DNA from: Haberlea rhodopensis
Lineage: Eukaryota; Streptophyta; Magnoliopsida; Lamiales; Gesneriaceae
NCBI GenBank assembly: GCA_907163345.1
Contig: CAJQUN010000032.1
Coordinates: forward strand, 5,122,424 to 5,186,423
DNA: 64,000 nt
Reading direction: 5' to 3'
Under the pieces are notes generated by a model that saw only the letters and a program-made list of their open reading frames with translations, was not told the DNA's origin and searched no databases. This document shows, piece after piece, positions 47,812 to 58,657 of the stretch. Positions within the stretch are counted from its first letter, which is position 1. Every line of letters begins with the position of its first letter. Made by a program: the position numbers and the translations under genes.

Positions 47812-48905
47812 TGTTAGTTCAGGATTTTAAAGATGACAAAACAAATCTGATCGGATCAATGGAAATCACACTGACCAGATCCATCGCTCAAAACAGATCA
47901 AGCTGATATGGTATATCGCAAATCAGATCGGATCGATGGAAATCAGCCTGACCAGATCGAAGCTTCAGATCGATCTCAACCATATCAGATCAGAGCAGTC
48001 AAGGCTGAATAAGAATTGCTCTTCAGTCCGAATCATTAACGTCTATTTATTGAAGCATTTAATGTTGCAATTAATGCTGAAAAAGACCAAGGACTGAAGA
48101 TTACCATAAAAGGTAAAAAAGACAAAGAAGAGCTTACCTGACAGTCGCCGAAAGCATGAACCAGAATGGCAAGCACCTTAAAAAAGAAGACTGTAGCTTA
48201 CTCAGAGTTTAAGCAGAGTCAAGAGTTGCACATTAAGGGAAATAATGTCGTTGGTACATGCAACTATATAAGGATGCAACAGAAGAGCTCAAGAAGAGGT
48301 CTGATCAATCGAAAAACGCAAAAGAAAGCAAAACAGCACAAGCTTACTAGCTCAGACATTCTCGAGCTGAAAAATCTTCATAAGCACAAGCATACTGTAA
48401 TATTTGATCATATTAGGATCATTGTGTGCATAGACTAAAGTCTATCTTCTGTATTTCGTACTAAGATAGAGATGTGAGAATCAATTGTAACTGTCAGACA
48501 GAGTGTGTCTGAACAGATCGAGAGACTAGGAGTTTCAGTCTGGTAGTGAGGTAAATCCAGCTAAATCGGGTTTGTACAACATGATTGTATAAATCAAAGT
48601 CCTCTAGTGGAATCCTTCCTTAATTGGAAGAAGGGGAGACGTAGAAGGATTACACCACCTTCGAACTTCCAGAAACATATTCTGTGTTTTATCATTCTGC
48701 AATCGTTTTACTACTCAAGCCATCGAGCCGTTCTTACTAATCTAAGAACAGACCGTTCCGCACTAAAACTTTCAGTGGTCTGTTCTACAGAAAAGTTGAT
48801 TAAGAAACAGATTTCTTTCACTAATCCGAAAGAAATCACAAGGGATTAATTTCTAATATGAGTGTTCATTCACCCCCCTCTAAACACTCCGGACCGATCC
48901 TAACA
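47812..48905 (+). repeat. 3' LTR of the SIRE-type element
   Basis: 1094 bp, about 98% identical by eye to 28573-29666. The TATA box is at 48264-48273. It is followed by the target duplication GATTC and then by the rest of the caulimovirid. Confidence 0.93.
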
Positions 48906-49766
48906 GATTCTATAATTTTTGTTGATTATTTGGTTCAAATTGTAATTTAATTGAACCATCGTTTGTTTGTATAACATCAATTAAGTTGTTTTGAATTCTA
49001 GTTTGAACAGGAATTTCATGTTCAGTTGTCCAGTTATCAGGGAAAATAATTTCATCCCATTTAATAGCTCTTCGAGTTGTAATATTTGATCGACTAAAAT
49101 TAGTTTAAATTAATATTTTTTCATTAATATGTTTATCTATTCTCCTACATTGAGGATTTAAAGTATGCAAGTGTTTATAATAAATATGATAACAAATACA
49201 AATTATTTTTGTTCCTGGAGCATAATTATAACAATGAGTTTTAACATTAATGTTAAAGCATTTAATATATTGACATCAGATAATGATAATTGTAAATTTG
49301 GATAAACATCAAAATAAATATGCCATGAGCCAAACTAGATTGAATAATTCCAATCAAAGATTGTTTCCTATTTAAATTTCTACCATATCTTAAAGCTGCT
49401 ATAAAGCTTTCTGGTAATCCTTCTAAAGGTAAATGTTTGAAAGCAATTTGCACTAATCCGATATGAAGAAATTTATGAGTTTCAATATAAGGTAGAATAT
49501 CCTTTCACTAAGTAATTTTAAAACCATTTCATCATTATTTAATGATACTGCTTCTTCAGATGTTTTGACAATTTGTTAATTCCTAATCTTTTAAAAGCTC
49601 CTAACTTATATATAAGTTTAGGTTTAATTTTAGGGATTGTCCATCTATTTAATGATTCTAAATTCTGAGGTACATCATATTCTTGTACCATACTGTTTTT
49701 AATAGTATTCTGTTTTTTAATAAGGTTTAAATTCATTTGAATACCGCTACTTGTATTAACTCTCAT
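48906..49766 (-). pseudogene. Caulimovirid movement protein, broken
   Basis: The minus-strand frames 49766-49539 and 49453-49262 carry a movement-protein-like start and the short conserved strings LPLEGLPESF and SLIGIIQSSL. Frames further down (to 48911) are broken. The movement protein opens ORF1 in florendo- and petuvirus-type genomes, so the relic starts here and runs leftward into 28572. It would act at plasmodesmata in a live virus; here several frameshifts and the 20-kb SIRE insertion abolish it. Confidence 0.78.
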
Positions 49767-49769
49767 GAT

Positions 49770-50353
49770 CTTATTAATATTATTAATATTACATATATTA
49801 TTATCTATATATATATATATATATATAATATTATGACATACACATATATATAATAATAATAATTATTATTATTAAATTAGTATTTTTATTATTATTATAT
49901 ATATGCATATATATATATATATTATATTATTATTACTATTTTATAATAATTATTATTATATGATTATTATGTATTCTTATTGTATAATTATTATTATTAA
50001 ATTAGTATTTTTATTATTATTATATATATGCATATATATATATATATTATATTATTATTACTATTTTATAATAATTATTATTATATGATTATTATGTATT
50101 CTTATTGTTATTATTTTATTAATATTATTATATATTGTTTATATATATTATATTTTATTATTATATATTATATATATTATATATATTATTATAATGCTGA
50201 AGGTATTTTGAACATTATACCCAACAATAAACTTTATCAACCATCTTATCTTCAAACCAAACAACACATTACTTATCACACATTATTTTTACAATCATTT
50301 CATAATTTTTAATCTTTACATTACGTATCACATCCATCAAACCAAACGATAAC
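49770..50353. repeat. AT-rich flank and MITE-like right half
   Basis: From 49770 to about 50190 the sequence is AT-only. About 150 bp of it (49770-49925) repeat the left flank at about 21825-21965, including TATGRCATACACATATATA. A 125-bp unit is then duplicated in tandem (starting near 49868 and 49993). From 50194 to 50353 a GTTTGGTTTGATG motif recurs on the minus strand. The segment ends at the TA (50354-50355) in the ASS exon. ORFs here are low-complexity artefacts. Confidence 0.6.
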
Positions 50354-50355
50354 TA

Positions 50356-50520
50356 ACTGATACATTTACCGATCCTTTATAAAGTTTTCTGATTTCTTTC
50401 ATGAAAGCATCCATCAACTCCCGCAGTGGGTCAAACCACCTGCCAGCGTATACCAATTCAGCATATTTGAATGCAATAAAATCTTTTATTATGAATCTCG
50501 ACCTCGATCGCACCAATCAA
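50356..50520 (-). pseudogene. Argininosuccinate synthase, exon fragment
   Basis: The minus-strand frame reads IIKDFIAFKYAELVYAGRW, then FDPLRELMDAFMKEIRKLY and KGSVNVSV, ending at the TA where the nest begins. It matches plant argininosuccinate synthase (remembered text KDSLAIKYAE, VYAGRWFDPLRESMDAFMEKI, KLYKGSVSV). About nine residues between KEI and KLYKG are missing compared with the plant enzyme. Further upstream (50520 and beyond) homology fades. The frame joins that at 21564 exactly if the nest and one TA are removed. It is a pseudogene, and the only host gene trace in the window. Confidence 0.85.
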
Positions 50521-50740
50521 ACTCGATATATCTATACGAGCAATACACATTTTTGTCTTATCAATATACTCTGCTACAAGACCTTTTACATAGTAAATTC
50601 TTGATTCTTTCCGGTCTTTGTACATGACACAATTCACATGTAAATCTTTGAATCTCAAATCAGAACACAATTCTCTGTACATCAAGACAGTAAACAGTAA
50701 ACAAAGCCTTGAACCAATTATCATTTCCGTAAGATGCAAT
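50521..50740 (-). other. Possible ASS upstream sequence, unassigned
   Basis: A minus-strand frame is open here (to 50739) but the protein is not recognised. A short CIARIDI string could be the remnant of the ASS block GIGRIDM; this is weak. Intronic or degraded exon sequence is the likeliest content. Confidence 0.25.
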
Positions 50741-51152
50741 CCCGTAAACCAATTGTCATGTCTCTGTTTCGGTCATCTTAAATCATTCAGTTAAATGGCA
50801 TTAAGAGATCAAACACACATCAGAATCATTTCCAAACACAATCAGTAACGTGAAGCCACTCTACTCTGCGTCAAGAACGCACGGACACAGACTTCGACTC
50901 TTTATCAGAACACATGCACAGGCAACATCACAAGAACAGTAATAAACCAAAGCATAAAACAGTAATAGCAGGGAAAGAAAATGACACCGGATTTACGTGG
51001 TTCAACCTTCAACCTGACCTACATCCACTGGAGGGGGGCGATTCCATTAGCATCAAAGCAGGAGTTGTATCAGATTACACCACACTCAATATCTCTCAAT
51101 CTACAAAGGATTCTCACAAGATATTTCTAGGTGTATGATCTTAATCAAATTT
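50741..51152 (-). mobile_element. Copia F 3' LTR, distal part
   Basis: On the minus strand the text GATGTAGGTCAGGTTGAAGG, then TTGAACCACGTAAATCC, is the familiar 3' segment of copia LTRs (remembered). Joining 51152 to 55745 gives a continuous sequence, so this is the other part of the LTR at 55740-56103. The outer LTR end and its target duplication were not located. Confidence 0.5.
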
Positions 51153-51992
51153 TGTAATGCCTCGATATGACTCATACATGTGTTATTTGGTTATTGGGTA
51201 ATCATGAGATAATTACGGTATGATGTGGACTCAGGTTCGGGTTAAACCGAGTATGAATGTTGTAATAAATGAAACATAGTTGGAAATGGCATGAACCAGG
51301 ACCAATTATATGGCATTGCTAGACTTATTGTAATACACGTTAGACTGCATGAAGTACATTTGACATGGTTTGTTGGATGTGTAGCAACTGAATTCATGGT
51401 GTAGAAAAGAGTATGAAACCACACATAGTGAGATAACAAAGATATATGCATGCGACTTTGGAATTTAATGTGAGTTGATGGTAGTAAACAAGAAAAAAAT
51501 ATGAGTTGAAAATGTATTTGAATTTGAGAGTCATTTCATATGCGTGTGGCTTGAGTTTGGGTAGTGTTGGAGGTTATATAACATGAACATCAGATTGATA
51601 AACTCACACTTCACCTTCCAACACCTAGCAAATCTCTACACAAGCTCTTCTTTATCTCCTTACTTGTTCTTGTTTCTTTTCTTGGATTTCAACTTGGAAA
51701 TCAAGATATAAAGTTGTGTGAAGTAAATTCATAACTTCTTGGTAAGGATTATGTGTTTTATATACTTGTTTTATGTTGGTATATGATGAGTTGGAGTTAA
51801 AGTATGTAAATTGGTAGTTCTTGATTTGATATGAGTTATAATGTAAAAACATGAGGTATAATATGATGGAAATATGTTCATATGATGCTAGAGTACGCAT
51901 GTATCAAGTTTTGATGTTGATTTTGAAGGTGTAGGAGATGAACCATGAAGATAGACATGAAAATCGCAATGTTTTGAAACTTCTCCTGTCTC

Positions 51993-52247
51993 ACGATCGA
52001 TCGCTATGAGCGTACCGATCGATCGCTGAGATAGGGGAAATTATAAGGCGGTTTATGCGTGTAGCGATCGATCGCTATAATGTGACCGATCGATCACGAG
52101 CTTTGGTAATCGATCGCTGAAGGAGTACCGATCGATCGCTAGGGGGCCGAAACATTTATGTGAAAATTCATTGATTTAGCGATCGATCGATACAAATATC
52201 GATCAATAGCTAGGGTAACAAAGTTGAAGCAATCGATCGATCGCTAG
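51993..52247. repeat. CGATCGATCG palindrome cluster 2 (LTR E)
   Basis: About nine copies of GATCGATCG-type palindromes lie within 255 bp, often CCGATCGATCGCT alternating with AGCGATCGATCGCT. Two are decayed (TCGATCAAT, CGATCGATCAC). The position matches that of clusters in LTRs A and G: downstream of the TATA box and upstream of the GTACGT motif. Confidence 0.9.
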
Positions 52248-52540
52248 GTTGGATTATTGACAAATGTAATATTTTGTGGACTGGTTGATGGTGAAGCATA
52301 TTGTAACATGGTAATTGTTGATGTTCATGTAGCACCATCACAGGGGACGGGTCAGAGAGGAGGTTACATATTAACTCCTACTTTTCTACATTTTATACAA
52401 CACGACAAGTACGTATTGACGTACGAGCATGTATTGATATTCATATTATGTTGTTATGATATATCGATGAGCGTAAATGCATGATGATGTTGAGGGTCGT
52501 TGGAATGAGCGACGTGTTGTTGTTATTATTGTTATATATT

Positions 52541-52710
52541 GATGTTGGTGAGGCATATAGTTGATGCCATGCAATTATTTGGCATGTTGTATAATAATGT
52601 TGGTGATGCATGTAGTTGATGACATGCCATTATTGGGCATGTTGTATATTGATGTTGTTGAGACATATAGTTGATGCCATGAGGAGTATTCCATTGTTGG
52701 GCATACAATA
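52541..52710. repeat. 55-bp tandem repeat in LTR E
   Basis: Three copies start at 52541, 52596 and 52651. The unit contains GATGTTGGTGAGGCATATAG, TTGATGCCATG and GGCATGTTGTATA, so each copy can fold through GCCATG/GGCAT. The copies are about 80-90% alike by eye. Confidence 0.85.
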
Positions 52711-52770
52711 TAGCTGTTATAACGTGTGAGGACGGTAATATGATATGTGCTGCTAATATGAGACATGAAG

Positions 52771-55216
52771 TGTAAGGACCCCCATGCCCTTAACCCGATA
52801 TTAGTGTATTAACCCCTGTACTTAGCGCATACAATCATGTTATTGAGGGGGAAAGTGATTACATGCAATTCTAGCATGAATACCATCTATAAAATTTCCT
52901 TACATTAATTATATAATGTCTATCCTTTCACAACATCTGCCATAAAACATGTCATGCACCTTTAAACATACACTAACATGCTCTCAATTCATTTTGCATT
53001 TCATAATTAATTGAATGCATCACATAAATGAAAGGAGAAAGGTCACTGCCTTCTTTATACATTCCATATACACATAATACTGCTCACATGCGAGCGTCGA
53101 ATAAGTAGGCATGTATTTAATGTATAAAGTATCATGCTCAATACCGTCGCTGGTACCTCGATCCTGGGAGCACCTCAAATCCACCGCTCGAGCTCAATTC
53201 CAAGCCATCGATGTACCTAATAACCTGCCCCAACAGAGACAACCCCCACGCGGGGTGAGCATAGCAATATCCAAAATCCCATAATTATAATAATACAATT
53301 CATAATTTACAATATGTAAATGCTATGAAATATAAGAGATACTCCCTGGATGGCATCACCCTCATCCGGGATCCCCTGTACTGTCCCTGTTCTCAAAATG
53401 ACTGAAACCATCAAATTCTCAAATGCCAGTTAATCATTACATTGACTAACGAAATCACTTGCCACATACCAACATTATAACAATAATAACAAATCATTAA
53501 ACAATGATCACCAATATCCCATATGTCTCTTTTATGGTTCCATAGTTCTATTTAATTGCTCGCTCTACAATAGCGGCATTTCAGTCTCACGCATGCTCAA
53601 CAGCAGTGGCGTCATAACCGATGTTCGCTCAAAGGCGACCACATCCAATCATTGCTCGCTCAAAAGCGGCACCATGTAATTCCCAATGCATATACATCCA
53701 TTTGTAGCAATTACCATTGACCATGCATTTCAATATCCGTTAATATCCGTTTATTGCTAAAACCATATATCAGACATTTCCATATACATTTATTGCAATA
53801 CAGTGTGTCATGCACTCAACAATTGCATTTAAAATAAAGGGCTATGCTCGTACGTTATACGTACCTTATATTTTCCGTAGTTCGAGTCCGACTTATTCCG
53901 AGTCCCACGATCCGATGAATTATGTGCTAACACACAGATAATTCACAATCAAACACAAGCATGCAACCACGTGTCCAAGCACGTTCATTACTCCCAATCA
54001 TATCGTCAATCCATGACGATTACCAAAATAAAAGCCCCCCGGCTAAGCATGCATAAAACCCAAAACATTCCTTTTTACAATTTTAAAAGATAGTCAAGGA
54101 TTAAACCGAGAATTCCGTTTCATTAAACTTTGGCTCCAACTAATCAATTTTAAAAGTATAGCATTCCCATTGGAATGTAGACATTGCCCCGAAAACGGCC
54201 TCTTAAAACCTCGATTCCAAAATCCCGACATTTTCCAAAAATTTCAAAAAAAACAAATTCCTTCGGGTGGCGATCGATCGCCACCTTTATCGCGATCGAT
54301 TGCCACACTCCAGTGGCCAACCAGTGCCCTCTCGCGATCGATCGCCAATCCTCGCGATCGATCGCCAACCCACTCGCGATCAATCGCCGAGGCCACGCGA
54401 TCGATCTCCCGCACTATTCATCTTCTTCGATTTTTAGCAGCTGCCCGTCGCGATCGATCGCCCCTCCTCGGCGATCGATCGCCACCTGCAATTTTCCGAA
54501 AATTTGACCTTCCATGGTGATTTTGACACCCAAACTCAAAACCAACACCCCAAACACCACCAACACCTCAAATACAACAATTAAACTCCATAAAAACACT
54601 GAAATCAACATTTTAGATTTTAACCCAAAACCCCCAAACACAAATCCAACCCAAAAGCTCAACCATAACACACCATACTACTATCAAATCGAAGACAATG
54701 GTGAGGGGAATGTTAATACCTAATTATCTTCGAGAAATCCGGCTCCCGAGCCAAGCTACCAACAATTTCCTTCCCAAGAGCCAAAGAGGGGAAAGGGGGA
54801 GGAGGGTTTGAGCGATGAGAGAGGGAAGAGAGAGAGGGATTCCGTGCCAAATGACGAAAATCTCGTGTCCAACTGGTATATATAGTAAAAATGCCCCAAC
54901 ATACCAATACCTCCACAAATACATCATGATTCATTAAAAATCATCTGTTTTCAAAAACTCTCTCTCCAACATCAAATACCCATACTGGCCCCAACATAAA
55001 GCGTCCCGGACACCAAGTCCCACTAAAAACCCAACTCATAGGTTTTCCACCAAAATGAGAATACAATCTCAACCTTTAGATCCAACGATCCCAAATGCCC
55101 GATTTAACAACCTCGGGAGACGCAAAACCGCAATTAATTCCTAATTGCCACAATTAAAAATCCATCAAGGATTATTACCACACCGGGATTAACACCATTA
55201 ATCTCCGGACATCACA
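52771..55216 (-). mobile_element. Solo LTR, family A, minus orientation, with TSD
   Basis: A 2446-bp unit from TGTAAGGACCCC to CTCCGGACATCACA is flanked by a perfect TGAAG (52766-52770, 55217-55221). On the minus strand it has a TATA box (54885 to 54877) about 30 bases before a CT-rich leader, a CGATCGATCG cluster, GGTACGTATAACGTACGAGC (53865 to 53846), short GCTCGCTCAAAAGCGGC-like hairpins (53555-53680) and the double hairpin (about 53225-53265). No coding region. It is the best-preserved copy of family A. Confidence 0.94.
54269..54483. repeat. CGATCGATCG palindrome cluster 3 (LTR A)
   Basis: Eight copies of GCGATCGATCGC-type palindromes lie within 215 bp. Three are decayed by single transitions (CGATCGATTG, GATCAATCG, CGATCGATCT), two of which fit deamination of methylated CG. 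The arrangement matches cluster 1 although spacer sequences differ. Confidence 0.9.
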
Positions 55217-55739
55217 TGAAGGCTGATGCACTGACATATTAAGCCGAGAGGCATATCATATCGGTCCCGTTATAACAGAATGTTGAATGAGATATTCCAT
55301 GACATATGTGGCCAATTGTAACATGATGTATATTGTGTTTTGGGGTATGTACATGAGGTATGTACAGGAACAACCAAAGAGGAGTATTGCAAATGCATGA
55401 ATTACAGGAAGTTGATTATACAATATTTATGCATTACATTGATGTTGGATTGTGAACATCATTTATATACTCATCTTTTGCGTGGTTGTTAGGGACTCAT
55501 AGCTGGGAAAAAGTCGTGATTGTGAGTCTACCTTCTGCTGCTAGGAGTTAAACTGATCGAGATTGAAAGAATTGTGATGTTTAAATAATATACAAGATGT
55601 GATATATATGAACTATGTAAGCGAAAAATATAGTGAAACATCTTGATCAGTAGTCATAGTATCTTAATCCTGATAAGTAATATATGTTATTTACTAAATT
55701 AAATGTATAATTGAGGATTAAAAATGACGAGGCCCCACA

Positions 55740-56103
55740 GATTTCCTCACTCTTGTTCCTCTTGGTGCTCGCACACTGCCTCGAAGATGAGTCTGTGATT
55801 TTCTCCACAAAGATTGTTCGTCAACCTTTGTTCTCCGCCTTCACTCTTCTCGCAGAAACCTTTCGCCCTAATTTCCTTTGTTAGAAAACTGATTTCCCCC
55901 CACTCTAATTTGTGCACTCACCAACGCTTTAAATGAAACTTCCATTAAGATCAGTCTCAGCCATTGAAGTTAAACTCATTTGAATGGTTGAGATGCAACC
56001 TGCACAATTACAAAAGAAACCAGAAACCCAACAAAGGAAAACCAACATCATAAGGGTAAATTGGTAAATGTTCATTTAATAATTAAAAGTAAAAAATATA
56101 ACA
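55740..56103 (-). mobile_element. Copia F 3' LTR, proximal part
   Basis: On the minus strand the LTR starts TGTTATATTTTTTAC at 56103, directly after a PPT-like TCAAGGTGGAGATT (56117 to 56104). It continues to 55740, where the solo LTR E interrupts it, and resumes at 51152. Confidence 0.65.
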
Positions 56104-57530
56104 AATCTCCACCTTGACTTCTAACTAACCTCGCTATGAGATCACCCCCTCCACTCAGCCCCTAAGGGTTTCAGTTCTTTCGGATATTCACTAAGTCCAG
56201 ACAATGTCTGAACTTAGTTGTGGCCAATGATTTAGTAAGCATATCTACCTGATAATCCTTTGTAGGTATCTTCATCATAGTCACCAATCCCTTTCTTGAT
56301 AGAATCTCGATGCCAACCCAACTCTTCAATCATCTTATGTAGCCACATAACTTCCTTTATTGCTTTGGTGACAACAATATACTCAGTTGTTGTGGAAAAT
56401 GCTACCACAGATTGAAGATTGGCCTTCCAGCTTATATAATCCGTTAGGGACTTCCTGGTGGCTATCCTCCTTGCAAAATCCGAGTCTACATATCCTACTA
56501 TGTGGCCACTTCCGTTTTCTTTCCTCTTGGGCATTAAACCCAAGTCCAACGGAATCTCTCACATATCTCAGAGCCCATTTCAGTGCCTCCCATGGCCTCT
56601 CCCTATATTTGGCGTGAACCTGCTGATGGCACTCACAACATAAGCCAAATGAGGTCTATTACACACCATGTCACACAATGTACTATCTACCGTACTCGCA
56701 TATGACACAGTATCCTCCAACTCTCCATGTAAAAACCCCGTTTTTACATCCAACTGAACCAGCTCCAAGTCTAAATGAGCAACCAAGGCAATTAATGACC
56801 TTATCCGGCAATGCTTGACCATAGGCAAGAAGATTTCATTGAAGCCTATCCCTTCAATTCGAGCAGATCCTTTGGCCACCAACCTGGCCATGTATCTCTT
56901 CTTCTCTATCCCTGGGACCCTTTCCTTTCTTTGTAAATCCATTTACACCCTACAACTCTCTGGTTCTTGGGCTGATCCACAAGCTTCCAAGTTTGATCCT
57001 TGTTTAAGGAAGCCATCCCATCCCGCATTGCTTCAGTACACTGGTCGCTGTACATGCCACTCATTGCTTCATTGTATGTCTCTAGCTCCACATAAGCTAT
57101 ATCCTCGGCCACATGAAATGCATAAGAGATAAGATCAGCGTGTCCATACTTCAACGAGGATCTTACTGCTCTTCTTTTCCTATCTCTAACAAGAACATAT
57201 GAATCTAATTCATTCGTCTGGTTAATAGCTTCTTGACCCTGTTGTTCATCTCTTTGAGGTTCTTCTTGAGTTTCATCATCAACTTCCAAAGGATTTTTTG
57301 TTCCTTGAAACTCCACCTCAACCTGAGATTCATCCTGACGCTTCTGGCCATTAGATTCATCAAATATTTTAGTAGCTGGATATCCCATCTTTGATTCATC
57401 AAAGACCACATCCCTACTAATTAAACACTTTTGTTCTTCTGGTTCAAGGCACCACAACTTGTACCCCTTCACACCAGGTGGATAGCCTATGAAGATGTAT
57501 TTCTTAGCACGTGGCTCGAGCTTGTCCTGC
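56104..57530 (-). pseudogene. Copia F reverse transcriptase and RNase H, broken
   Basis: On the minus strand the integrase C-terminal part is DKLEPRAKKYIFIGYPP, GVKGYKLWCLEPEEQKCLI and RDVVFDESKM. A charged linker follows, then reverse transcriptase with QTWKLVDQPKNQRVVGCKW, MARLVAKGSARIEGI and LVQLDVKTGFLHGELEDT. The sequence then jumps straight to VSYASTVDSTLCDMVCNRPHL. The palm with YVDD is therefore deleted, roughly 0.5-0.6 kb. RNase H remnants follow (GYVDSDFA, TTTEYIVVTKA), ending near 56232. A frameshift lies near 56920. The element is dead. Confidence 0.87.
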
Positions 57531-58434
57531 TGTAATACCCCCGAAATGTGATATGATTATGTACTACGATGATGAATTATGATGTGTTTAAGGGTTGTGG
57601 TGTATTTAATTTGGGGGATAATACTTATGATATGATGATATGATTTAGGGGGCATGTTGGGTGTTTTAGAGGATGTATTAATTAAATAAAGTTGTTAAAT
57701 ATCGAGTGAGGATATTTTAATACATCGCACTAGATACCGGGACACAATTAAACACCACATGACCACCCAACCCACACCACCTACCCCTGCCCCTCGGCCA
57801 CCCCCCCCCCCCCCCCCACTTGGCAGCCCATACCCCATCACATCCCTCACCCATGCTTCACTCATTTTGCTTCCAAGACACTTCTTCCTCCCCTTTCTCT
57901 CCCCAAAATCGTCCAGAAAGAGCTGCAGAAGGTGGAGATTTGGCTGGTGGATTGTGTTGAGAAATCCTTGCCAAAAAGGGAGCAAAAAGAGTGAGGTAAT
58001 CCATGACCCTGTTTTTCTGGGAGCTTGGTTAAGATAGAGTTTGGTTGTGTGGTTTTAAGCATGCTAGTGTAAGGGTTGGTCGAAAACTTGGTTTGGGTGC
58101 TTACTTGTTAATGTTATGTAACTACTAGCATGTTAGATCGAACACTTTATACGTTTTATATGGTAGATTGCTGACCTTGAAACTAGGTGTTCGAAAATCT
58201 GGGTAATGTCATAATGCCCTGTTTTCTGTAAGTTTGGTTGAGCTCTAAGTTTATGAGGATGTTATGATGCATGCTAGCTTAGGTTTTATGAAACCTTGAA
58301 TTTAAGTGCTTACATAGAAGTTTTATAATGCTCCTAGCATGTTTGATTTAGCAAGTATGTTATGTTATGAAGTAGAAATGATGGTGTGAAAAGAGGTGCT
58401 CAAAAATCTGGGGAAGTCCCGATTTTTTCAGAGC

Positions 58435-58657
58435 TCTCGATCGATCGAGATTTGGTCCCGATCGATCGAGCGAGACAGAAGGTCTAAAGCATGTTTTGAT
58501 TTTTTAGGTACCGATCGATCGAAGGATTTCTCGATCGATCGGTGAAGCTCCTCGATCGATCGGTAAAATGTTTCGATCGATCGAGCGAGACAGAATACTA
58601 AGGCACTATTTGTGCACAGTTTCTCGATCGATCGAGACCTTGGGCCGATCGATCGGG
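58435..58657. repeat. CGATCGATCG palindrome cluster 4 (LTR G)
   Basis: Eight copies, mostly CTCGATCGATCGAG or CCGATCGATCGAG, lie within 223 bp. The phrase GATCGAGCGAGACAGAA recurs (58473, 58578). The flanks of the core differ from those in LTRs A and E, so only the core is shared. Confidence 0.9.

Larger units (their letters stand above)
28573..48905 (+). mobile_element. SIRE-type Ty1/copia element, host of a nested Athila
   Basis: The element is flanked by GATTC (28568-28572 and 48906-48910). LTRs are 1094 bp each, followed and preceded by a tRNA-Met-type PBS and a PPT (AAAAAGGGGGAATT, 47798-47811). Without the nested Athila it is about 10.4 kb. Gag, pol and a third ORF between pol and the 3' LTR are recognisable, which is the SIRE/Maximus layout. 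Pol is full of stops and frameshifts. By eye the LTRs differ at about 18 positions, so it is older than the copia at 6120. Confidence 0.93.
51153..55739 (+). mobile_element. Solo LTR, family E, interrupted
   Basis: It runs from TGTAATGCCTCG to GAGGCCCCACA and is about 2.1 kb once the nested LTR A (with its TSD) is removed. Flanks are AATTT (51148-51152) and GATTT (55740-55744), a 5-bp duplication with one mismatch. It has a TATA box TTATATAA at 51574-51581, a leader, a CGATCGATCG cluster, AAGTACGTATTGACGTACGA (52407-52426) and a 55-bp tandem repeat. It has no coding capacity. It sits inside the copia F LTR. Confidence 0.8.

Noticed and set aside
49903..50312. ORFs rich in I, Y and L (MHIYIYIILLLL)
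   Set aside because: Translation of AT microsatellite and its 125-bp tandem copy; no coding signal.
50458..50739. A 93-codon ORF as an independent gene
   Set aside because: Its 3' part overlaps the ASS exon in the wrong frame, and the rest has no recognised domain.
57759..58037. Proline-rich ORF in LTR G
   Set aside because: It is produced by a 17-C run and C-rich leader inside a solo LTR. The run may also be a sequencing-length artefact.
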